DNA of 11,846 bases from Gemmatimonadales bacterium (lineage in GTDB: Bacteria; Gemmatimonadota; Gemmatimonadetes; Gemmatimonadales; GWC2-71-9): assembly GCA_013816685.1 (NCBI GenBank), contig JACDDX010000021.1, positions 1 through 11,846 of the forward strand, in the 5' to 3' direction. The notes beneath the pieces were generated by a model that was not told the origin of the DNA, did not search any database, and saw only the letters and a program-made list of their open reading frames with translations. A program made the translations under genes and the position numbers. Shown piece after piece: positions 6,177 to 11,846 of this stretch; position 1 is the first letter of the stretch; each line of letters starts with the position of its first letter.

Positions 6177-8528
6177 TCAGCTCGGGTCGGAGCCCGGCAG
6201 CTGCACGCCGGGGGGCGCCGGCTCGTCACCGCGGGATCCAGATTCGGAGGGTGGGGGCGCAGGCGCGTCACCGCCGCGCTCATTGATCACCTGGAAATCA
6301 CGGGACCGGCGGTCCTGCCGATTGTTGCCGTCCGACACGGTCAGCTCGAGGGTGTACGCGCCCGGCTTCAGTCGATCGAGCTTGAGGCTCCGATGGGACG
6401 CCGCGACGGAACCCTCCGCGCGCTCCTGGTACTTGAGGCTGATCGCGGTGGACTTGCCGCCGAAAATCTTCCGGAACAGTCCACCACCCCCGCCCTTCTT
6501 CCGCACGGCCAGCTCCACGGTGTACGGACTCGCCCGACGGAGGCCGGCGACCTCGTAATACAGCTCCATTTCATCTTTCCGCTGAAAGGTCTCCAGCGGG
6601 TTGAACAGCACCGTGTCGGCGGGCGTCCGGCGCCAGACGAGGTTCGCCGAGCGCGCGCCGAGAACGAGATCGCTGAGAGCGAGCTCGTCGCCACTCCCAC
6701 CGACGCGGAGCGTGTCGCGCGGGAGGGTGATGCCGGCATCTTCCCCCTGCTCGATCGCGAGGCGGTACTGGTAACTACCCGATGGAATCGGGACCGCCAC
6801 CCGCCCGACGAGGTGCTCGGTCGGAGGCACCGGCGCCGGGGCCACGAAGTGGCGAGTGGTATCGAGCGAGGCGGCCACGCGTCCCAGCGGGTCGAGCGCC
6901 ACGAATCGGACCCGCACGCTGTACAGCAGCCCGCGGGTGACGGCAACCGGCTCGAGGCTGGAGCCGGCGATCGCGTAGGTGATCTGCACGTGCTCACCCG
7001 TGGAGTCCCGGCCAACCGCCAGCACGTCCGAACGCACCTTGAGCCCCCGGGCGAAGCGGAGCTCGTAGCTGTCGGTCGTGGTGCCGACGGCGATGCTCTG
7101 CTGGCCGACTCTCCGTTCCTGACTCTGGTACCGGCCGCTGCTGATCTTGCCAGAGTTTTCGAGCCGGGAGTAAATCGGCGAGAGCTGTTGCCGGGACTGC
7201 AGGAGCTGCTCCGCCACCGGGTTGCCCGCGGCCCCGTCGGTCTCCGCCTGCAACTTCACCGCGTTGCTGAAGCCCAGCACGTCGAAGAGGCTCTCGACCA
7301 GCTTGTAGTCCTGCACGTCCTCCCGGGCGATGAAGTGGAAGATCAGGTCGCCTTCGGGGCGGGAATAGCGCCACGACTCGTTGGGCTCGAGGCCGGGCGC
7401 GGCGTAGGTGGCGCGGGTGGCGGGGTCGCCGTGTCGGATGTAGATGACGCCCCGGTCATCGAAGTTGCGATTCCCGGAGCGGTACCGCTCGACGATGTCG
7501 TAGTGGCGATTGGTCGTGGCGAGCTGGAAATTCTTCCGGGCATAATAGAGCCGGCGGTAGTGCTCCCGCAGGCGCTCCCCGTCCGACCGCAGCTCGGTCC
7601 GGTCGCGCTCGGCCCAGAACCGCCGCAGATAGCTGACCCGCGTCTTGCCGCGCTGATGATCGAATTCCCGGAGTACGCTGTCGGGAGCGATGATCCCGAG
7701 GTCCTCGCGATATCCGACAACGGCCGCCGAATCGTCGCTCGCCGCGCCTTCGTAGTAGGGCCCGCTCCCGTCGAAGCGGCCCAGCAGGAAGCGCGACCGC
7801 GCGATCTCGAGCGACCCGAGCCCGCGGTCGCCGACCTGCGCTTGGTAGGTCTGGAAGGCGGCCAACGCCGAATCCCCGTCGCCGACTTCCCGCTCCACGC
7901 GGCCCCGCGCCAGCAGGACCTGGGGATCGCCGGCCGCCGGCGTGCTCGCCGACCGGCGCAGCGCGTCCAGCGCGACACCGAGCTTGATGTTGACCCGTTG
8001 GCGGAGGGCGGTGTTGGCGAGCTCGACGAGTCCGCGCACGAAGCTCGGATCCACCTCCGCCGATTTGGCGAACGCCATGGCCGAGCGGGTCAGCGCATCC
8101 TTGCCCAGCATCGTCTTGATGCCGGTGACGAAGGAGATCTGGGAGTCGCCCACGCCATACTCGGCGATCCCCATCCCGTACCAGCTGTAGGGCCAGGTCG
8201 GCTGCAGATCGATGGCCCACTGGAACTCGGACGCGGCGTCGTCGTAGTGGGCGTGCCCGCCAAGCTCGCCGAGCCGCAAGGAGACGAAGCCGAGCCGAAG
8301 ATGTCGGACGGCATCTTCGCGGTGGGCCTTGGCGGCGGCGATGAGCTGTTGTTCAAGACCCAGCAGCCCGGCGGAATCGGAGGTCGCGGCGATCGAATCG
8401 CGGAATCGCTCCAGCGCGGCGCGGTCGGCGCCGTCCTGTGCGGCGAGGCGGACCGGAGGCGCCAGAGCGAGCACGGCACCGGCGGCCAGCAGACGGACGA
8501 CATGACGGACAGATCGAGCGGCAGACAT
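6177..8528 (-). CDS. Exported TPR-like and GWxTD-type domain protein
   Basis: 783 residues from the chosen start. A signal peptide is visible: Arg-rich n-region, hydrophobic core LLAAGAVLALA and a probable cleavage after RLAA (residue 30), so the protein is exported. Residues about 55-260 are alpha-helical with TPR-like pairs. A GWxTD-type domain follows (about 296-400): FWAERDRTELR, a helical run REHYRRLYYARKNF and the core RNFDDRGVIYIRHGDP (354-369), where the usual GWxTD has become NFDD. The rest is beta-rich, with a Lys/Gly segment (KKGGGGGLFRKIFGG) near 690 and a Pro/Ser-rich tail. GWxTD proteins have no firm biochemical function. The ATG at 8528 is preferred because GAGG lies 9 nt upstream and the signal peptide then has normal length; ATG at 8543 or GTG at 8612 would add residues. 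It starts 90 bp after the amidase stop, probably in the same transcript. Confidence 0.85.
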   Translation of the reverse strand: MSAARSVRHVVRLLAAGAVLALAPPVRLAAQDGADRAALERFRDSIAATSDSAGLLGLEQQLIAAAKAHREDAVRHLRLGFVSLRLGELGGHAHYDDAASEFQWAIDLQPTWPYSWYGMGIAEYGVGDSQISFVTGIKTMLGKDALTRSAMAFAKSAEVDPSFVRGLVELANTALRQRVNIKLGVALDALRRSASTPAAGDPQVLLARGRVEREVGDGDSALAAFQTYQAQVGDRGLGSLEIARSRFLLGRFDGSGPYYEGAASDDSAAVVGYREDLGIIAPDSVLREFDHQRGKTRVSYLRRFWAERDRTELRSDGERLREHYRRLYYARKNFQLATTNRHYDIVERYRSGNRNFDDRGVIYIRHGDPATRATYAAPGLEPNESWRYSRPEGDLIFHFIAREDVQDYKLVESLFDVLGFSNAVKLQAETDGAAGNPVAEQLLQSRQQLSPIYSRLENSGKISSGRYQSQERRVGQQSIAVGTTTDSYELRFARGLKVRSDVLAVGRDSTGEHVQITYAIAGSSLEPVAVTRGLLYSVRVRFVALDPLGRVAASLDTTRHFVAPAPVPPTEHLVGRVAVPIPSGSYQYRLAIEQGEDAGITLPRDTLRVGGSGDELALSDLVLGARSANLVWRRTPADTVLFNPLETFQRKDEMELYYEVAGLRRASPYTVELAVRKKGGGGGLFRKIFGGKSTAISLKYQERAEGSVAASHRSLKLDRLKPGAYTLELTVSDGNNRQDRRSRDFQVINERGGDAPAPPPSESGSRGDEPAPPGVQLPGSDPS

Positions 8529-8618
8529 GACGACAGACCTCATTCGCACAGACCCAAGGGACTTGTCGGGGGTGAGTGCCCTAGGAGACGACCACGATGC
8601 GCCCGCGGCCACACCTGC

Positions 8619-10640
8619 TCAGGGGCGAACCTGCGCGTCGAGGAATTCGCGGGTCCCCGCGACGACACCGCGTGCGTAGCGCTCCCGGCCTTCGGCCGAC
8701 CGCAGCGCGGCTTCCTGATCAGGGATCATCATGAACAAGCCCTCGCTCAGCACCGACAGCATCCAGGTCGGCCGCACCAGGGCCAGATCGCCACGGGCGA
8801 CCCCGAGGTCGCGGAGGCCGAGACGAGCCACGAGCGCACGCTGGATGGCGGCGGCCAGGAGCTGGCTGCGCGGGTGATTGTAGAATACGCTGGTTCCATT
8901 GTTCGTGAAGGGATTGATCCCGTCGGGCAGCGCGTTGTTATGGATGGAAAGCAGGAGCGCGGCGTTGGAGTCGGTCGCCATCTGACCCCGGGCCCAGAGC
9001 TCGACCGGCAGGTCGGCCGTCCGCGTCATTACGACGCGAGCGCCGGCGGCTTCAAGCAGTGCGCGCACTCGCAGCGCGACCGCCAGGTTCGCCTCGGCCT
9101 CACGCAGGCCGGTGGGACCGTTCGCGCCGCCAGGTGGATGGCCGGGATCCACCGCGATGATGAGTCCGCGAAAAGGGTTGTGGCGGTCGAGCGCCGGCGG
9201 CCGTCGGATCTCGAGGATCAGATCGTTCCGGTCCCAGCGCGCCCGGTAGCCCCAGACCGGCGCCGAGAGCGATACGTCGAGCGTGACCTCATCAACGGTG
9301 GTTTGCGCCCAGCTGAGGCGTCGCACCAGGGTGTCGGCGCGTCCATAGCGGATCCAGTCCACGTCGCCGGCGGCACCATAGAGGATGAGCGCGAGTCCGC
9401 GGTCACGCTCGACGATGCGGTACGGGACTCGGACGCCGACCGGGATCCGGAGACTGACGCGATCCCGGAGCGGCGTCAACGTCGTGGAGCCGACCACGGC
9501 GGTCGGCGGGGGAATGCCGAGCGGGAGGGCACGCGTCTCCGACACGGGGACCCAGGCGTCGGCGCCCGCCGACAACTGCAGACGCACCTCCGCGTTGAGA
9601 CGAGCTCTGGCGACCGCACGCGTGCCTGCGGGAAAGAACCAGAAGTAGGTGCCGCCCGGCAGCGCGCGACCGACGGTGACTCCGTCCCGCGGCCCGGCCG
9701 CGGCCGGGTCATCGTGCAGCTCGACGACCGCGGGCAGCGTATCGAGCAGCGCGAGTCGAAGCGGCCAGGCGACGCGCACGGTGTCGCGGCCTTTCACCGC
9801 CTCGAGGAGGGGCTGCAGCGTGTCATGCATCAGACCGGTCGGCCAGAACCCGATGGCACTCCGCGCGACGGCGAAGGCATCCGGGGCGTCCACACCGCCG
9901 AGCAGCGGTCCGAGCTGGCCGAAGCCGCGGCCCCGGATGAGGCCGACGTAGCGGTCGGTCCGGAGCGGGACCTTGAGATTGTTGGTGTCGCGATCGAACG
10001 CACGGACGGCGGCCGGCACTTCTTGGACTTCCGGCTGTGGGAGGAGCGGGACCGCGACGCCACCGGGCAGCAGAAGCCGGACGGTGGAGCCCGCCGCGGC
10101 CTTGGCGCGCAGTGGAAGATATTCCTCGCGCGGCCACCAGGCGCTGCCCACGGGGCTCAAGGCGAGCGTGTCGATCCACGCATTGCCCTTCCGCACCCTG
10201 CTCTGTCCGGCGGGCGACCGATGTACGTTGAGCGTGATCGTCTGGACCTCGCGTCCCTGCCGCGCCTCGACCCGAAAGCGGATCACCGAGTCGCGTTCGA
10301 GCGGAATCCAGCCGAGCCAGGTGCCGTTGGGCCAGACCCGCACCGGGTGGCCGTTGACGGTCACCCGCGCATCGCCGGTTCCGGTCGAGCCGAAGATGAA
10401 CGTCGAATCGCGCGCCGGAAGGAGATCTTCGGGGACGGGATGGACGATCCGGAGATCGAGCTTGCCGTGCGCCGGGGGGACCGGCGGCAGTCCCGGCGCC
10501 CCCTTCTGGGTGTCCAGCGCCGCAGCGCCCAGCGCGGGAGCGACCGCGGCGGATGGTGCCGACGGAGGATGGTCGGGACGACGGGCGCAACCGACCGCGC
10601 CGAGCAGCAGGAGGGCCCACGGCTGGGCACCGAATAACAT
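8619..10640 (-). CDS. N-acetylmuramoyl-L-alanine amidase (Amidase_3), probable lipoprotein
   Basis: Cleaves the amide bond between MurNAc and L-Ala in peptidoglycan. 673 residues from the chosen ATG. The C-terminal catalytic domain (about 492-670) has the zinc ligands His501 (VDPGHP), Glu514 (LREAEANL) and His567 (SIHNNA) and the catalytic Glu633 (SVLSEG). The N-terminus has a hydrophobic run ending in GAVGC, with Cys18 a likely lipidation site though Ala at -3 is not ideal, then a Pro/Ala-rich linker. Between lie an Ig-like beta region (about 78-140), a long uncharacterised region and an AMIN-like beta domain (about 395-480), which may target it to the wall or a complex. GTG at 10661 would add seven residues including Lys3; the ATG is chosen because a -10-like box ends 6 nt before it. 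The GWxTD gene follows; the PP2C phosphatase gene diverges from it. Confidence 0.9.
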   Translation of the reverse strand: MLFGAQPWALLLLGAVGCARRPDHPPSAPSAAVAPALGAAALDTQKGAPGLPPVPPAHGKLDLRIVHPVPEDLLPARDSTFIFGSTGTGDARVTVNGHPVRVWPNGTWLGWIPLERDSVIRFRVEARQGREVQTITLNVHRSPAGQSRVRKGNAWIDTLALSPVGSAWWPREEYLPLRAKAAAGSTVRLLLPGGVAVPLLPQPEVQEVPAAVRAFDRDTNNLKVPLRTDRYVGLIRGRGFGQLGPLLGGVDAPDAFAVARSAIGFWPTGLMHDTLQPLLEAVKGRDTVRVAWPLRLALLDTLPAVVELHDDPAAAGPRDGVTVGRALPGGTYFWFFPAGTRAVARARLNAEVRLQLSAGADAWVPVSETRALPLGIPPPTAVVGSTTLTPLRDRVSLRIPVGVRVPYRIVERDRGLALILYGAAGDVDWIRYGRADTLVRRLSWAQTTVDEVTLDVSLSAPVWGYRARWDRNDLILEIRRPPALDRHNPFRGLIIAVDPGHPPGGANGPTGLREAEANLAVALRVRALLEAAGARVVMTRTADLPVELWARGQMATDSNAALLLSIHNNALPDGINPFTNNGTSVFYNHPRSQLLAAAIQRALVARLGLRDLGVARGDLALVRPTWMLSVLSEGLFMMIPDQEAALRSAEGRERYARGVVAGTREFLDAQVRP

Positions 10641-10646
10641 GGCTGC

Positions 10647-10676
10647 AAGGTACTTGCTCACCGTGACTTACGCCAA
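10647..10676 (-). promoter_or_regulatory. Possible amidase promoter, implying a leaderless mRNA
   Basis: On the minus strand TTGGCG (10676-10671, 4/6) and TACCTT (10652-10647, TAnnnT type) are 18 bp apart, with six bases between the -10 box and the ATG at 10640. This repeats the arrangement seen at the kinase. No good Shine-Dalgarno sequence precedes either the ATG or the upstream GTG. Confidence 0.35.
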
Positions 10677-10684
10677 AGCGGCAA

Positions 10685-10714
10685 TTGACGCTTTGCTGGG
10701 CTGGGCCCTAGATT
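10685..10714 (+). promoter_or_regulatory. Promoter of the PP2C phosphatase gene
   Basis: TTGACG (10685-10690, 5/6) and TAGATT (10709-10714, 4/6) are separated by 18 bp. The predicted start near 10721 gives a leader of about 40 nt that holds the ribosome binding site. The -35 is only 8 bp from the -35 candidate of the divergent amidase, so one regulator could control both. Confidence 0.55.
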
Positions 10715-10759
10715 CGTTGCGATCGAACGCCGCACCCCCGATCAAAAGGATTCTCGCGC

Positions 10760-11846
10760 GTGACTGACGGTGGTGTCCGAGTTTCCGTGTTCGGCAAGAC
10801 CGACCTCGGCCGTGCCCGCGACCACAACGAGGATGCCTTCCTCGTCGCCGACCTGACTACCGGCGTGGCCAGTCTCCTGCCGGGCGTGCGTGAGCACGAG
10901 CTGGGACCGCGCGGCTCGCTCTTCGTCGTCGCGGACGGAATGGGCGGCGCCGCAGCCGGCGAGGTCGCGAGCGACATGGCGATCCAGCACATCTTCCAGC
11001 ACATGACGACCGCGTGGACGAACGATCCGGACGGCTCCCCCCAACGGTTCGCCCTTCGGATGCGCGAGGCGGTCGAGCAGGCAAACGCGGAGATCTACGA
11101 GCACGCACGCACGCATTCCGAGATGCGGGGCATGGGCACGACGGTCACCGTCGCCGGCGCGATGGGACCGAATCTCTATCTTGCGCAGATCGGCGACAGC
11201 CGAGCCTACCTGGTGCGCAGCGGGACGGCCATCCAGCTCACCCGCGACCAATCGCTGACGCAGCGTCTGGTCGATGCGGGCGAGCTGACCGAGGAGGAAG
11301 CCGAACAGAGCGAGCGGCGGAACATCATCCTCCAGGCGCTCGGTCCCGATGCGCAGGTGAAGGTCGACGTCAGTCACCAGCCCATCCGCCGTGGCGACAC
11401 ACTGCTCATCTGCTCGGACGGACTCTCGGGCGCCGTGCGGCGAGACGAATTCGGCGCGCTCGTGAGCGGAGAGCCCGACCTCCTCGCCCTCTGCGGCGCG
11501 CTGATCGACCTGGCGAACGAACGCGGCGGGCCAGACAACATCACGGTCGTGGCGGCGCGTTTCGAGGGAGCGGCCCTCCCCGAGCCCCAGGCGGACGATG
11601 CCGTCGGGTACGAGGCGTACGCCACCGGCCCGACTAACGGATTGGCGGCGGATCCCGAGGATGAGACCAACGAGCTCATCACGCGCGACACGCCTGACGC
11701 GATGGCGGCCGAGTTCGACACGATCGAAGGGCGCGCGCCCGGCCCGCGTGCCGTGGCCGCACCTGCCGGCGAGGGACGGCGGCGCGCCGATGCCGTCGAA
11801 CCTTCAGACTCGCCTCCGGCCGGTGCGCCTCCGCGGGACCCGGCTC
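10760..11846 (+). CDS. PP2C-family Ser/Thr protein phosphatase (3' end beyond window)
   Basis: Removes phosphate from Ser/Thr residues with two Mn/Mg ions; normally opposes PknB-type kinases. The frame is open from GTG 10760 to the window end (362 complete codons), with AAGGA 9 nt before the start. Motifs of the PP2C fold are in order: RDHNEDA (20-26), VADGMGG (57-63), GMGTT (124-128), IGDSRAYL (144-151), CSDGL (218-222) and GGPDNITV (256-263), so the metal-binding aspartates (Asp25, Asp59, Asp219, Asp259) are intact. The catalytic domain ends near residue 270. A low-complexity acidic then Ala/Pro/Arg-rich tail follows to the edge; whether it leads to a membrane helix or another domain cannot be seen. 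No signal peptide, so the catalytic part is cytoplasmic. It is not next to the kinase gene, which lies over 5 kb away. Confidence 0.93.
   Translation, partial: MTDGGVRVSVFGKTDLGRARDHNEDAFLVADLTTGVASLLPGVREHELGPRGSLFVVADGMGGAAAGEVASDMAIQHIFQHMTTAWTNDPDGSPQRFALRMREAVEQANAEIYEHARTHSEMRGMGTTVTVAGAMGPNLYLAQIGDSRAYLVRSGTAIQLTRDQSLTQRLVDAGELTEEEAEQSERRNIILQALGPDAQVKVDVSHQPIRRGDTLLICSDGLSGAVRRDEFGALVSGEPDLLALCGALIDLANERGGPDNITVVAARFEGAALPEPQADDAVGYEAYATGPTNGLAADPEDETNELITRDTPDAMAAEFDTIEGRAPGPRAVAAPAGEGRRRADAVEPSDSPPAGAPPRDPA

Noticed and set aside
8529..8612. GTG 8612 or ATG 8543 as the start of the GWxTD gene
   Set aside because: Neither has a ribosome binding site, and both would place extra polar residues ahead of a normal signal peptide; ATG 8528 has GAGG at 9-nt spacing.
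8529..8618. Separate promoter or terminator between the amidase and GWxTD genes
   Set aside because: No convincing -35/-10 pair or hairpin with T-tract was found; co-transcription is the simpler reading.
6393..10637. A 1414-codon open frame on the plus strand across the GWxTD and amidase genes
   Set aside because: It lies antisense to two genes with clear domains and runs through their intergenic spacer. Its translation is Arg/Gly/Asp/His-rich with no recognisable motif, typical of the open antisense frame that GC-rich codon use creates.
10742..11377. A 211-codon minus-strand frame opposite the PP2C gene
   Set aside because: The plus frame encodes all PP2C motifs in order; the minus frame is a shadow.

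Overview
The window looks like chromosomal DNA from a high-GC Gram-negative bacterium, most likely a member of the Gemmatimonadota or a close relative. This is inferred from the gene set: a zinc-ribbon Ser/Thr kinase ending in a TonB-like domain, a GWxTD-type exported protein, a lipoprotein-like Amidase_3 enzyme and an adenosylcobalamin-dependent ribonucleotide reductase, all in strongly G/C-ending codons. No marker gene is present to prove it. No mobile element, CRISPR array, rRNA or tRNA was seen.

Left to right: the extreme left holds the tail of a probable plus-strand gene (3-188), convergent with nrdJ (232-2736, minus). Upstream of nrdJ is a 191-bp spacer, AT-rich compared with its surroundings. 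It contains a terminator-like hairpin, a NrdR-like dyad over a possible -10, and a second possible promoter. Then come a gamma-class carbonic anhydrase family gene (2928-3437, minus) and, 21 bp upstream of it, a membrane Ser/Thr kinase (3459-5378, minus), probably one transcription unit running kinase to carbonic anhydrase. A divergent spacer of 257 bp with several small palindromes separates the kinase from an unrecognised 150-residue protein (5636-6088, plus).

That gene converges on the next minus-strand unit across a perfect 23-bp inverted repeat, a likely two-way terminator. The unit is an Amidase_3 cell-wall hydrolase with a lipoprotein-like signal (8619-10640) followed by an exported TPR/GWxTD-like protein (6177-8528). 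Divergent from the amidase, across 119 bp with back-to-back promoter candidates, is a PP2C-family Ser/Thr phosphatase (10760 to beyond the right edge).

Functionally the window combines deoxyribonucleotide supply (nrdJ), cell-envelope work (amidase and GWxTD protein) and Ser/Thr phospho-signalling (kinase and PP2C phosphatase, which are not adjacent but could act on shared substrates). The most unusual points are the kinase whose predicted periplasmic end is a TonB C-terminal-like module, and two genes (kinase and amidase) where a promoter-like -35/-10 pair ends 6-7 nt before the ATG, suggesting leaderless transcripts and correcting the longer start calls. All assignments rest on reading motifs by eye.
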